Shown here one piece after another: positions 24,664 through 33,237 of a stretch of 42,442 nucleotides of DNA. Under the pieces are notes generated by a model. The model did no database searches, was not told the origin of the DNA, and saw only the letters and a list, made by a program, of their open reading frames with translations. The position numbers were made by a program, and so were the translations under genes. Position 1 is the stretch's first letter. Every line of letters begins with the position of its first letter. Source of the stretch: Desulfobacterales bacterium (GTDB taxonomy: Bacteria; Desulfobacterota; Desulfobacteria; Desulfobacterales; JAFDDL01); contig JAVEYW010000025.1 of NCBI GenBank assembly GCA_034003325.1, forward strand, positions 1 to 42,442, given 5' to 3'.

Positions 24664-25219
24664 GGCGTAGGCCCATGTGCTGGTAACAGGAGCAACGGGA
24701 TATGTCGGCGGACGCTTGATCCCTCGTTTTTTGGCTCTTGGTGTCGGACGTGGGGCAGCAATCCGCGAGTAATATTGGTTCAGGGAGATGTGCTGGATGA
24801 GAGCTCATTGCTACGCGCCGCCATGATTCTTGGATCGGGCAGCGCGTCGTTTGAGATACTACGCTATTTGGTTGAACGGCTACCTTGGATGATTACTCCG
24901 AGATGGGTCAATACCCTGACGCAGCCGATAGCTATTTCCAATGTTTTAGGGTACCTGATCGGTTGCTTGTGCAACACGGCCACTTATGGTCAGACTTTCT
25001 GATATCGGCGGCCCGGAAGTGGTCACCTATAGAGAGTTGATCCGCATTTTTGCTGACGAGGAGCGGTTGCTAAGACGCCGTATCATACCCCTGCTGGTAT
25101 TGACACCCACATTAAGCGCACACTGGATCCAGTTGGTGACACCGGTGCCATCGGGCATTGCCTTGCCTTTGACACAGGGGTTTAGCATTCCGTGTTCTTC
25201 CGGCAGGCGTGCGCAATGA
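24664..25219 (+). pseudogene. NAD(P)-binding Rossmann oxidoreductase (NmrA/DUF2867-like) pseudogene
   Basis: Recognisable pieces in different frames: AHVLVTGATGYVGGRLIPRF (Rossmann start) near 24667-24730, GDVLDESSLLRAA near 24786, MILGSGSASFEILRYLVERL then ITPRWVNTLTQPIAISNVL near 24823-24950, and GQTFDIGGPE-like then VTYRELIRIFADEE near 25000-25070, ending in LVTPVPSGIALPL. The family is ~300 aa or more; here roughly 100 residues are deleted and at least two frameshifts separate the pieces. Non-functional. Confidence 0.8.
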
Positions 25220-25365
25220 AATTTTTTTCAGTTATCGGGCGACCGTTTATAGAGCAGAGAGTCGAAATTACCGGCAGAAGCCAACAAGGCCGCTGCCGGT
25301 ATGAAGGTTAGGGATGTTGAGGGTTATAATTCCAAGTTTCACGGTTTGTTGATGAATGAGATTGG

Positions 25366-25827
25366 ATGACGCAACAGATGGAAGTCTTAAAAATAGATCA
25401 AACTCGAAACCCTGATCAGTTGCGACTTCCACAAGCCAAGGGAACATATGTCCTCATCTTGTACGCATCTCAGACCGTTGATCTGGGAATTGGTAAGCTG
25501 GGAATTTTTCGTTTCGCTTCCGGTTATTACGCCTACGTTGGGAGTGCCTTTGGTCCCGGTGGACTGGTTGCCCGTATCCGGCACCACTTGAAGCTATCAG
25601 ATCGGCCCCATTGGCATATAGATTACCTCCGTGCTAAAACCCAAATTATTGAAATCTGGTATCACACTGAAAATGTAGAGCATATCTGGGCTGAGTTTCT
25701 TGGTCTTCTAAAAAAGGCGCAAACACCAGTGAAAGGCTTCGGCTGCTCTGACTGTCGATGTTCGTCCCATCTATTTCATTATCCGGATAAGCCCTCTTTT
25801 CGGGGTTTCAAAACAAAGGTGGGATAG
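25366..25827 (+). CDS. GIY-YIG nuclease of the Uri/DUF123 family
   Basis: A 153-aa protein. GTYVLIL (26-32) and YYAYVGSAFGPGGL (54-67) are the GIY and YIG elements, followed by RIRHHL and PHWHIDYLRA, then the family-typical GFGCSDCRCSSHLF near the C-terminus. Related proteins (COG1833, Uri superfamily) are predicted endonucleases, sometimes fused to endonuclease III. It converges on and overlaps the SRAP gene by 20 bp. With its neighbours it forms a small DNA-repair-like cluster. Confidence 0.85.
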   Translation: MTQQMEVLKIDQTRNPDQLRLPQAKGTYVLILYASQTVDLGIGKLGIFRFASGYYAYVGSAFGPGGLVARIRHHLKLSDRPHWHIDYLRAKTQIIEIWYHTENVEHIWAEFLGLLKKAQTPVKGFGCSDCRCSSHLFHYPDKPSFRGFKTKVG

Positions 25828-26500
25828 AGATTTTCTGAATCAGCTCCGGCCCATTGTTTTTTACCGGATTTACGGCTTTTGAAACCGGATAGTATGTCAT
25901 TTCCTGAACGGCGCCGCTTTGCAATATTCGCCTTAGTTCGCCGACATCCTCCAATTCGGGATTAAGCCAGGCATCATAATACCGAGGGTCCAGTATCAAC
26001 GGCATTCTGGTGTGAATATGCTCTATGGCAATGCTTGCCGCTGTTGTTACGATCGTACATGAATCAAATGGCGAACTGTCAGGGGCTTCTTTGTCGGTCC
26101 AGCGCTCCCATAAACCGGCAAAGCCAAACAGCACCCCGGTAGTTGGCGTAATGAAATATGGCTGTTTATTCCCCTTATCCCCTTTCCATTCGTAATACCC
26201 ATTTACTGGAATTAAACATCGCCGCTTCTTGAAAGCGTTTCGAAAACTCGGCTTCTCTGAAATGGTTTCAGATCGGGCGTTAATCATTCTCGTCGCCGCT
26301 GATTTATCTTTTGCCCATGAGGGCACCAGGCCCCAGTGCATTTTCGTCAGGATGTTTTTACCATTTTTATTACGTACCGCCGGGATATGTTGTGTCGGAC
26401 AGACATTATAATTCGGTGTGATATCTCTATCCGTAAAATCAATCGCGAATGATTTTTTAATAAAATCATATGAGCTGGATATAACGAAGCGTCCGCACAT
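25808..26500 (-). CDS. yedK: SRAP-family abasic-site-processing protein (YedK/HMCES-like)
   Basis: A 230-aa protein with all hallmark motifs: MCGRF start (the Cys2 nucleophile is exposed after Met removal), PNYNVCPTQ, HWGLVPSWAKD, MINARSETI, RCLIPVNGYYEWK and IHTRMPLIL with the active-site His. SRAP proteins crosslink to abasic sites in single-stranded DNA and shield them. MCGRF at 26500 fixes the start; a frame open to 26563 is not used. The unknown protein at 26576 is upstream on the same strand. Confidence 0.93.
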   Translation of the reverse strand: MCGRFVISSSYDFIKKSFAIDFTDRDITPNYNVCPTQHIPAVRNKNGKNILTKMHWGLVPSWAKDKSAATRMINARSETISEKPSFRNAFKKRRCLIPVNGYYEWKGDKGNKQPYFITPTTGVLFGFAGLWERWTDKEAPDSSPFDSCTIVTTAASIAIEHIHTRMPLILDPRYYDAWLNPELEDVGELRRILQSGAVQEMTYYPVSKAVNPVKNNGPELIQKISIPPLF

Positions 26501-26575
26501 AAGGTCCCTCCGATTTTCTGGAATATTGATCCCCCCAAAAATGTTGCGACGGGGCAACATCATGCTGTTCGCAGT

Positions 26576-27109
26576 TCATCTTTTTTGGCGAATCTCCGAA
26601 TATTTCCAAAGAGCCTGATCGAGTTCTCTCATGCTCACGCCGGCTTTAAGTGCAAGGATCCGGCAAAAGCCGGCATAAGCTGACCAAAACGGATATGTAT
26701 ATTGTGTTGGCATCTCAATATTCAGAGACTGTAGCTCTCGGAAGTCTATAATTGGGTACATGTTCGGGAAGGCGAAATGGAGGAAGACGGACGCTGTCGG
26801 CCATTTAACGCCGGCAAGAAGTGTCCAGATCTGAATTCGCAATTGCTCTGAGGCCGTTGTTTTGGCGATAGCCGATATTTCCCAGATCAGGTCCTCATCG
26901 TTTGATTCACACAAAGGTTTTGAGCGTGATGTCTTCCACGAGCACACAGTGAGGAACTCATCTTTCCTGAGAAATCCCTTTTGCACATAGGAAGGAAACA
27001 CCTTTTGCGTGATTATTTCAGTAAGGCCTCTGTCCCTCTCGCCCATCTCGCTGGTGTACTGGGCGGCCAAGCTGCGTATTTCAGACTCCGGAAAGCGCAG
27101 TTTCATCAT
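26576..27109 (-). CDS. Hypothetical protein with a helix-hairpin-helix-glycosylase-like segment
   Basis: A 177-aa, helix-rich protein. The stretch LLAGVKWPTASVFLHFAFPN followed by MYPIIDFRELQSL resembles the GVGxxxAsxxLxxxxPxxxPIxDxR pattern of HhH-GPD DNA glycosylase relatives, but I see no convincing catalytic Lys/Asp pair, so the assignment is tentative. It lies 75 bp upstream of the SRAP gene on the same strand, in a likely operon, which fits a DNA-repair-related role. Confidence 0.65.
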   Translation of the reverse strand: MMKLRFPESEIRSLAAQYTSEMGERDRGLTEIITQKVFPSYVQKGFLRKDEFLTVCSWKTSRSKPLCESNDEDLIWEISAIAKTTASEQLRIQIWTLLAGVKWPTASVFLHFAFPNMYPIIDFRELQSLNIEMPTQYTYPFWSAYAGFCRILALKAGVSMRELDQALWKYSEIRQKR

Positions 27110-27360
27110 TCATCATCTCTGTTGAGGGAACAATGGAAAAACCCGGTTTCCGGGTTTTCCGCCTGTAGCCGTTGTTTTTCGATTTGTTATGCCGAAATAG
27201 TCGACAAACCCAAAAAACTAAAATATTTGACCTGTTAGCTGCTTAAATACTTTTTAACTTTTTAATTTGCAACAACCCAATATCACGTATTATTCTCGTA
27301 TGGCAGCTTTTGCATATTTTATGGTATCTTTACAAGTACCCAAAAATTGGAGGATATTTT

Positions 27361-28179
27361 ATGGCCCTATCGGTGGTCGATCTTTATGCAAAGGTCCTTC
27401 CGCGCACCAACTGCGGCGATTGCGGCTACCCGAGCTGCTTGGCATTCGCCAGTATGGTCGTCTCTCAAAAACTGCCCCTCGCCGGTTGCCCCCATCTCTC
27501 GGCAGACACCCTGACGCGTTGCCAACCCGAACTTGATGCTCAGCATGCGGCTGGCAAATGGACTCGCCGCGACCTGGCCGCCGATGCACTTCTCTGGGCC
27601 AAACAGCGGGCCGCCTCTATGGACTTGAAGGACCTCCCGGCGCGCATTGGCGGTGAGCTGGCCGTCATTAACGGCGAGACGGTTCTGGTTCTGCCCTATT
27701 TTGATTCCGCAATTCACATTCGTCCCGAGTCCATCCGCCACGCCGACGGGAGGGAACTCGGCCGCTGGGAACAGGTTTTTATCTTCAATCACATGGCCCA
27801 TGGCGGTTCAAAAACACCCACCGGGCGATGGAAGTCCCTTCAGGATTTTCCAAATACCGTCTCCAAAATCAAGTCCATGCGGAACCATGTGGAAGCGCCC
27901 CTGAAGGATCATTTCGCCGGCCGTCCCGAGGAACTGACTGCTGCGGCCATTCGAATCGGTGGCAAAAATGTTACAGCTGAAAACCAGTCGGCCGATCGGG
28001 CCTTTCGCTTTTCCCCCCTCCCCCGAATCCCGGTAATGCTGTTTTTCTGGGACGGTGACAGCAGTTCCGGGCTTGATGCGGAAATCAAACTGGCTTTTGA
28101 CGAAACGATAACAGAACACCTGGATATCGAATCCATCATGTTTTTGAGCGAACACCTCGCCAAACTGCTGCTTGAATAA
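27361..28179 (+). CDS. 4Fe-4S / DUF3786 protein
   Basis: A 272-aa protein. The N-terminal Fe-S module has C18, C21, C26 and C43 (CX2CX4CX16C, CGDCGYPSC), the fold found in the CO-dehydrogenase/acetyl-CoA-synthase corrinoid protein large subunit. The remainder is a DUF3786-like domain (IGGELAVINGETVLVLPYFD, PRIPVMLFFWDGD). Such proteins occur mainly in strict anaerobes and are suspected of metallocentre or corrinoid roles. ATG 27361 has GGAGG 8 nt upstream; the open frame from 27310 is not needed. No partner genes are adjacent. Confidence 0.82.
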   Translation: MALSVVDLYAKVLPRTNCGDCGYPSCLAFASMVVSQKLPLAGCPHLSADTLTRCQPELDAQHAAGKWTRRDLAADALLWAKQRAASMDLKDLPARIGGELAVINGETVLVLPYFDSAIHIRPESIRHADGRELGRWEQVFIFNHMAHGGSKTPTGRWKSLQDFPNTVSKIKSMRNHVEAPLKDHFAGRPEELTAAAIRIGGKNVTAENQSADRAFRFSPLPRIPVMLFFWDGDSSSGLDAEIKLAFDETITEHLDIESIMFLSEHLAKLLLE

Positions 28180-28678
28180 TAAACCACCGCATCAATGGGT
28201 GCAGCTGATAGAAAATTTCCCCATAGGGAGGACGATCAGACAACCCAATTCAAGGAAAGCGGTAAGCCGCCTTCACGGACATGCCCGGCGGAGACCAGCT
28301 TTGCCCTCGCCTTTCAAGTGGGGATTTCTGTTTAAATAAAATGGTGCCCTTTTAGCATGATTTTATTCTCTCATATTAAAAGTTCATATAAAGCCGTGAA
28401 CTCCATGAGCAATCACAGTTTTTTGGATTCCCCGCTCCACACCCCAACCTGATGAGTGGGCTGCACCAAATAAAGCGTGGAATAGGTTTGCCAGTCTTCC
28501 TTTTTAACCCATTAATATCAAGAAAGAATGATAGCCACATTATTGCACTGGCCTGTTTTTAGGCGCACCATAACATGTTGTAACCATTGAGTTTGTTTTT
28601 ATTTCTCAAACAGTGACGGTTGAAGTATCCTTTTGAGCAGCCCTTAACATATGATTTTTCAGCGAGGTGGAATGACAA
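28180..28678. other. Intergenic, no supported gene
   Basis: About 500 bp. A GC-rich patch near 28255-28300 (containing GCGGTAAGCCGC) has some hairpin potential, but I cannot match it to a known RNA. The rest is AT-rich without a credible ORF. Confidence 0.5.
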
Positions 28679-28705
28679 AGGCAGAGCGAATGAACGGCTC
28701 TGCCT
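28679..28705 (-). terminator. Terminator hairpin after the PEP-CTERM gene
   Basis: Perfect 9-bp stem AGGCAGAGC/GCTCTGCCT with a 9-nt loop, 26 bp beyond the stop of the minus-strand PEP-CTERM gene. The T tract on the minus side is short. Confidence 0.6.
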
Positions 28706-28731
28706 CATGGTGTTTCAAATATTTTGCCGGA

Positions 28732-29196
28732 TTATTTTTTCATTTTCTTTCTGGCAACGCCGGCAAGCCCGACTAAACCAAAACCGAGAAGAATCATGGT
28801 TGAGGGTTCGGGGACTGGGTTGTTTCCGTTCACTTCGAAAGGAAACGAATAATAGCTACCGAATACATTTCCCACTTGATCGAGCAAAACGTTCCCAGCA
28901 ACTGCGAGATATACATGCCCCCCATTATCCAAGCCATCTCCAAAGGTATCCCCCATCTCAAGCAGGTAATCACCTGCACTCAAATCCCAGTTGAAAGTGT
29001 AATTGGTGTACGATGCCATGGTTCCTGTGGCCATCCCCGCTGACCAGGACCCGCCTGTTAACTGATCGATGGCCCATGATGTTTCATAGCCAAATCCACC
29101 AGCATTGATCTCAAAATCCACTGGTGTTGCATACACTGATGCGGAGATAAAACATAATAAAAACAATCCTCCAAAAACCAATAATAATTTTTTCAT
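28732..29196 (-). CDS. PEP-CTERM sorting-domain protein
   Basis: A 154-aa exported protein. Signal peptide MKKLLLVFGGLFLLCFISAS with cleavage near YA-TP. The mature part is Gly/Thr/Asn-rich with aromatic beta-type repeats. The C-terminal anchor is VPEPSTMILLGFGLVGLAGV followed by RKKMKK, the full PEP-CTERM signal (PEP motif, membrane helix, basic tail) recognised by exosortase. Such proteins are linked to extracellular polysaccharide or biofilm formation. The exosortase is not in this window. Followed by a terminator hairpin. Confidence 0.93.
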   Translation of the reverse strand: MKKLLLVFGGLFLLCFISASVYATPVDFEINAGGFGYETSWAIDQLTGGSWSAGMATGTMASYTNYTFNWDLSAGDYLLEMGDTFGDGLDNGGHVYLAVAGNVLLDQVGNVFGSYYSFPFEVNGNNPVPEPSTMILLGFGLVGLAGVARKKMKK

Positions 29197-29892
29197 TTCA
29201 CTGCTCTCCCTAAATAGACTGTCTCAAAATGTGATTATTTCAGTTCATGACAAGTTTTCCATTTAAAAAATTGGGGGCACCTCCTTCCTCCAAGATTGGA
29301 AAAATACGGCAAGCTGGTTCCTTATGTTTTTGAATTTCATTGGTATGTCCGGAGCAAGGCCCATAATGATATAAAACATATGGCTGCTGGATATAGTTTA
29401 TCGAAAGCAATCAACAGAAAAGCAACAAGTGTGCCAGAACCACATAATATTTAAAGATAAAATATTAGCTGTTTGTTATCAACGTATTGTAATGTGTTAT
29501 CAAGAGTTGGCAATTTTGTTATATGAAACATTTCTTAAATATTGTTACCTGTTCTTCATAAATATTGTTACTTATTTTACATAGTGTCCATTCATTAATC
29601 GGCCATTTTTGTCTTTCAGCCAGCCTTAACCGAATCCAGTTTTGCCTGTCAATTTTCCTATTGCCGTTTTCAGTTGCCGTGGGGGTCAGCTCCAAGTGGT
29701 CATTTCTTCTTGGTTTTCCCTAGCTTCAAGCAAGACTGTATCCGCCAGGCCACACAGCCAGAAAAATCGCAATAGTCCATTTCCGCAATCTATCTCCGGC
29801 TTGGTCCTATACGCATTCCAAAATGTTCTATTTCAGGTTTTTTTTAACCCATCCTGCTTAAGCATAACTATCCATTAAGTTTGGTGAAATCA
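29197..29892. other. AT-rich intergenic region, no supported gene
   Basis: About 700 bp, strongly AT-rich around 29400-29600, with no ORF or hairpin I can defend. It should include the promoter of the PEP-CTERM gene. Confidence 0.55.
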
Positions 29893-30120
29893 TTATTTGG
29901 CTTCCAGGCTCCCTGTCCAGTCAACGATCGCCTTTCGTTCCTGGCCGCTACCCTCGAAATATAGATTTGCCTTCTTCTTCTGTTTTGGGAAAAGCAGCAT
30001 GATTTTAATTTCAGAAATAAAGGTGACGGTCACCGGGTGTCCGTTGGCACCGGAAAATTCAGGATCAAATTTGATCTCTTCTAAATTCAAGGTCAACGCT
30101 TCAGTCGTCATGGGCAACAT
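29893..30120 (-). CDS. Short hypothetical protein or fragment
   Basis: A 75-codon frame. The product has beta-strand-like alternation (HPVTVTFISEIKIMLLFP, ANLYFEGSGQERKAI), more protein-like than the flanking sequence, but there is no clear ribosome site and no family I recognise. It may be the remnant of a longer gene. Confidence 0.3.
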   Translation of the reverse strand: MLPMTTEALTLNLEEIKFDPEFSGANGHPVTVTFISEIKIMLLFPKQKKKANLYFEGSGQERKAIVDWTGSLEAK

Positions 30121-30806
30121 TACCAGTAATCCTTTTCTCCCGATTCGAAGACGGCGGATATTCAGAAGATCCGTGATGACCTGATATTTATATGGAAACT
30201 GTTGGGCAGTCCTAAGGGGTTCCCTTTTTATGCGGTTGTGTTACCCCTCTCTCAGACAGTGGCTTTCAATAAGATTGCGACACTCCCGAAAAGGAAAGAG
30301 GCAATGGCCAATGCTGTGTGAAACGCATTTTTAAACGAAGCGCTCTTTAATTTTTAAAAGCATGAATTACAGTAAAATGATATTCTGCGGATCGGTAGCA
30401 ATGATTCCGTGGCCCGTTTCGTAGGTGATGAGGGCGCTGTCCAGCCATCTTCTTGAATCGTGAATTTTGATCCTGACTATAGCGAATGCTACAAGCGGCT
30501 CTTGACCGAGGCTATGCTGGCACGTGTTTTCCGGCATTAGACAGAACAATTCAAAGTGCCTAATGTCCCCTGAGCTGGGCTCTGTGTTTATCCGAAAGAA
30601 TGAGGATTATCGCTTAACACAACTGCTGGATTGTAATGCTCTGGTAAAAACCGCCTGCTGGCCTTCTTTCAAAACCTTCAGCCATTAAACGGCATTGGGG
30701 CTGCGTGGACTCCCATCGATAATCTTCTAAAAGCCGGCGACCGGCGAGGAAAATCGATGCCGAAAAGATTTTTAGGAATTTTCGGCCTGTCCGGAACGAG
30801 TAGAAC
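30121..30806. other. Intergenic, no supported gene
   Basis: About 690 bp with only short overlapping frames (for example a 60-codon minus frame at 30367-30549) that look random. A weak inverted repeat CCGAAAA/TTTTCGG at 30760-30785 could terminate the minus-strand TM2 gene. Confidence 0.5.
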
Positions 30807-31193
30807 TTAAACGGCCTGATTCGCTTCCCCGATCTGAATATTCAAGGTCCAGTAATCGTAAACGATGCCCACCAGAAAGAGTCCGCCGGACAAAAGGTAA
30901 ATGACCCCGGTGAACCATTTTCCGAGATAAAATCGGTGGATACCGAGTAACCCGAGGAAGGTCAGAAGTACCCACGCAATGTTATAATCCTTGGGCCCGG
31001 GGGTGTATTTGATGCTCGCCTCGCGATCCATGGAAGGAATTAAAAAAAGATCTACAATCCAGCCGATGAAAAGTAACCCCAGCGTGAAAAAATAGAGGGT
31101 GCCGCTTACCGGCCGGCCGTAGTAAAACCGATGAGCCCCCATAAAGCCGAATATCCATAATAAATACCCGATTGCCTTGCTGTGCATATCCAT
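30807..31193 (-). CDS. Double TM2-domain membrane protein
   Basis: A 128-aa protein with two tandem TM2 modules: AIGYLLWIFGFMGAHRFYYG with LYFFTLGLLFIGWIVDLF (~1-55), and AWVLLTFLGLLGIHRFYLGK with IYLLSGGLFLVGIVYDYW (~70-120). Each is a helix pair with the typical GxHRFYxGK turn. Single TM2 domains are usual; tandem ones are less so. AAGGGG precedes ATG 31193 by about 3 nt. Role unknown. Confidence 0.85.
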   Translation of the reverse strand: MDMHSKAIGYLLWIFGFMGAHRFYYGRPVSGTLYFFTLGLLFIGWIVDLFLIPSMDREASIKYTPGPKDYNIAWVLLTFLGLLGIHRFYLGKWFTGVIYLLSGGLFLVGIVYDYWTLNIQIGEANQAV

Positions 31194-31344
31194 TTGCCCC
31201 TTGTCATTTTTCCAGCAGTGAAAACTTCCCTACCGCCGCTGCGGCCCAAATTGCGTTACGAACCGATCACCCTCGGCAACATGCTTGCCGCAGTCTTTCA
31301 ACCACAAATATCAACAGAATGACCCAGACTGCAACTGCCGGTCG

Positions 31345-31446
31345 TTAGTTTTTAAATGAATGGCAGTTACCGCATAGGGTGGTCTGAAGCGGATTGATAA
31401 TCTGAATGTCATACGATTCCTGAGAAATCAATTCAAAAACTGCCAT
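31345..31446 (-). pseudogene. Possible remnant of a c-type cytochrome C-terminus
   Basis: A 33-codon minus frame ends PLQTTLCGNCHSFKN, containing a haem-binding CxxCH motif four residues before the stop. It is far too short to be a cytochrome, so it may be a leftover 3' end, or chance. Confidence 0.2.
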
Positions 31447-31486
31447 CTCCAAAAACCTATGATATGTCTTTAATATTTTTGCTTAT

Positions 31487-31633
31487 ATGATCGAGTTTTT
31501 TAAAGCTCACCCCTTCAACGGGTGGAATGAGAAAGCAACCGCTACAGGAGCCATTGTCGTTTGTCTTCTTTCCGCCGCGTCAGGATTTGCAATTGGGCTG
31601 GGTGCTCGAACGATAATCAATCTGTTCCGATAA
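31487..31633 (+). CDS. Small single-pass membrane protein upstream of the PnuC-like gene
   Basis: A 48-aa ORF starting MIEFFKAHPFNGWNEKATAT, then a membrane helix (GAIVVCLLSAASGFAIGLGA) and a short basic end (RTIINLFR). Its stop is 11 bp before the next start, and that gene's ribosome site directly follows the stop, so the two look co-transcribed. No clear ribosome site precedes its own ATG. Function unknown; it could be a helper of the transporter-like protein. Confidence 0.5.
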   Translation: MIEFFKAHPFNGWNEKATATGAIVVCLLSAASGFAIGLGARTIINLFR

Positions 31634-31644
31634 AGGAGGCCCAT

Positions 31645-31854
31645 ATGATTGAATGGGTTGTTACCGCCCTCAGCATCATCGGAGCCATCCTCAACGCCCG
31701 CTGCAAAGTCAGCGGGTTTTATTTTTGGACCATCGCAAATCTCAGCTGGGTCGTTATCGATTTCAACCGCGGCCCACACGCCCAGGCGGCTCTGTTTCTG
31801 TTTTATTTTGCCACTTGTCTTTATGGAATTTATTCCTGGAAAAATAGATCCTGA
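31645..31854 (+). CDS. Short PnuC-like membrane protein
   Basis: A 69-aa protein resembling part of PnuC-type transporters: MIEWVVTALSIIGAILNARC, FYFWTIANLSWVVIDFN, ALFLFYFATCLYGIYSW. Three membrane segments are predicted, versus seven or eight in full PnuC; short versions occur in phages and bacteria. An excellent ribosome site (AAAGGAGG) fixes ATG 31645. Possible role in vitamin or nucleoside uptake, unproven. Confidence 0.7.
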   Translation: MIEWVVTALSIIGAILNARCKVSGFYFWTIANLSWVVIDFNRGPHAQAALFLFYFATCLYGIYSWKNRS

Positions 31855-31946
31855 AGTCAGAATCTCACAGAATCCGAAATTTTACCTAATAATTAGTGTG
31901 ATGGATTGATACCGGGGTTCGTACATCGGGTATTCATTTTTTTCAA

Positions 31947-32228
31947 TCACAAGCCTATTTCGCTATGTGATCCAAGACGGACCAAATCAAGGTGCTCGTT
32001 GTCGGGCTTGCGGTATATGAGAATCAGATCTGGTTTAATATGACAATCCCGATAATCCGACCATTCGCCGGAAAGCGGGTGGTCAAATTTATTTCGAGGT
32101 AATGGGGAGTCGCTGGAAAGAACTGTTACAACTTCTTTCAAGGCGGTATCTAATACTTTACCGTGTCGCCCTGATTTTTCCCGTTTATAATCACGTTTAA
32201 AACGACTGGTATGCCTAATCGTCCGCAT
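31947..32228 (-). CDS. yafQ: YafQ-family RelE-superfamily toxin
   Basis: A 93-aa mRNA interferase. RFKRDYKREKSGRH opens the typical fold; LSGEWSDYRDCHIKPDLILI then YRKPDNEHLDLVRLGSHSEI matches YafQ, including the conserved catalytic-region His and the final RxGSHSxL. It overlaps the antitoxin gene by 14 bp. YafQ cleaves translated mRNA at the ribosome and is held inactive by DinJ. Confidence 0.9.
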   Translation of the reverse strand: MRTIRHTSRFKRDYKREKSGRHGKVLDTALKEVVTVLSSDSPLPRNKFDHPLSGEWSDYRDCHIKPDLILIYRKPDNEHLDLVRLGSHSEIGL

Positions 32229-32484
32229 TTAGCGTCGCCAATAGGTTGTCAATCTTCCCAACTGTGATAAGTTCGCCGCGTCTGGCCGCTGTCATTGCTT
32301 CGATGGTTTCCTTGTTGGGGATAAGCGGTTCAAAGGGCAATGCCTTTTCCGCCGCTATCCGCATCATCATCATTCTGAAAGCATCGGAAACGGTAAGCCC
32401 GATAGAGGCAAGCACGGCCTCGGCTTCACTCTTGGTTCGCCCGTCAATCCGGGCGCGAACAACAGTTTTTTGAGTCGCAATCAT
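32215..32484 (-). CDS. dinJ: RelB/DinJ-family antitoxin
   Basis: An 89-aa antitoxin. An N-terminal ribbon-helix-helix (VVRARIDGRTKSEAEAVLAS, IGLTVSDAFRMMMMRIAAEK) is followed by the toxin-wrapping tail (PNKETIEAMTAARRGELITV). GGAG 9 nt upstream supports ATG 32484; the longer frame to 32589 crosses the promoter. It is the first gene of the module, with yafQ overlapping its 3' end. Confidence 0.9.
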   Translation of the reverse strand: MIATQKTVVRARIDGRTKSEAEAVLASIGLTVSDAFRMMMMRIAAEKALPFEPLIPNKETIEAMTAARRGELITVGKIDNLLATLNADD

Positions 32485-32506
32485 AATTTTTTCTCCTTTG
32501 AGCCAC

Positions 32507-32535
32507 AAAGTAGCCCAATATGTGTTTGGTGTCAA
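32507..32535 (-). promoter_or_regulatory. Promoter of the dinJ-yafQ module
   Basis: On the minus strand TTGACA (32535-32530), a 17-bp spacer and TACTTT (32512-32507) lie 22 bp upstream of the dinJ ATG. Perfect -35 box, moderate -10 box. Confidence 0.6.
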
Positions 32536-32637
32536 TGGCCATACTTTAAAAAGGCGCCAGCCGGGGTACTTTTGATTCAAAAATGCCAAAACGTAGCCGA
32601 GCGCCTTTATATCCTTGGTTTTAGCGGGGTTTTGTAG

Positions 32638-32775
32638 GTATCGAACCGGGGGTATCTCGGAAATATAATTTTTGGCGGGTTTTTCGGCATGCTGATTGTC
32701 GATCCCGCCACCGGCGCCATGTGGAAGTTGCCGGAAAGTATTGATACCAGTCTATACCCGACCGTAGTAAAATAG
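32638..32775 (+). pseudogene. C-terminal remnant of a small lipoprotein-like protein
   Basis: The frame reads YLGNIIFGGFFGMLIVDPAT, GAMWKLPESIDTSLYP and ends at TAG 32773-32775. The GNxxxGGxxGxxVDxATGAM pattern is the conserved C-terminus of a widespread family of small exported proteins. Upstream the frame is closed by stops, so only about 45 codons survive. Confidence 0.55.
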
Positions 32776-32788
32776 CAGGATATTCGCC

Positions 32789-32820
32789 CCACCCCTTCTC
32801 CCGGGTGGTGCACTTTTTTT
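32789..32820 (+). terminator. Rho-independent terminator
   Basis: CCACCC (32789-32794) and GGGTGG (32803-32808) form a stem, followed by a run of T at 32813-32820. It probably belongs to the lost lipoprotein-like gene just upstream. Confidence 0.6.
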
Positions 32821-32903
32821 GTGTCCAATCTGCAATGCTTTTTCCTTGCATTCCTGCCAAAAAGAAGTAATATTTTATCGAAAAAATGAGAAAGGAATCG
32901 CAT

Positions 32904-33233
32904 ATGGCTGCCTCACAGTACACGCTTTCCCCCGCTGAAGTTAGAAAACTCATATTCAACTGCGAAACCCTTCGGGAGCGAATCATCATCCGATTGATGG
33001 TCCATTGCGGCTTGCGCCGGGAGGAAGTGGCTCGGCTCCTTATCGACAAGATCGACTGGGAGCGAAACCGAATATCCTTCATCGGCAAAGGTCGGCAGGC
33101 CGGCATGGATATCGAGACCGTGCAAGGGCTGGTCCGTCACAAGAGCTTCAAAACCACCTACGACCTTTATGGGACATTAGGCTTCGATGAAATCCAAAAA
33201 AGCTACGAGAAAAAATTCCTTGATCGCAACTAA
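32904..33233 (+). pseudogene. Internally deleted tyrosine recombinase
   Basis: A 109-aa frame with the start of a catalytic domain (RLMVHCGLRREEVARLLIDK, IDWERNRISFIGKGRQAG, with the first catalytic Arg) joined directly to the recombinase C-terminus (VQGLVRHKSFKTTYDLYG, with the nucleophile Tyr). About 70 residues including the HxxR box are missing, in frame. It has AAGGA upstream of ATG 32904 but cannot be catalytic. It may be a relic of an excised element. Confidence 0.7.
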
Positions 33234-33237
33234 TTTT

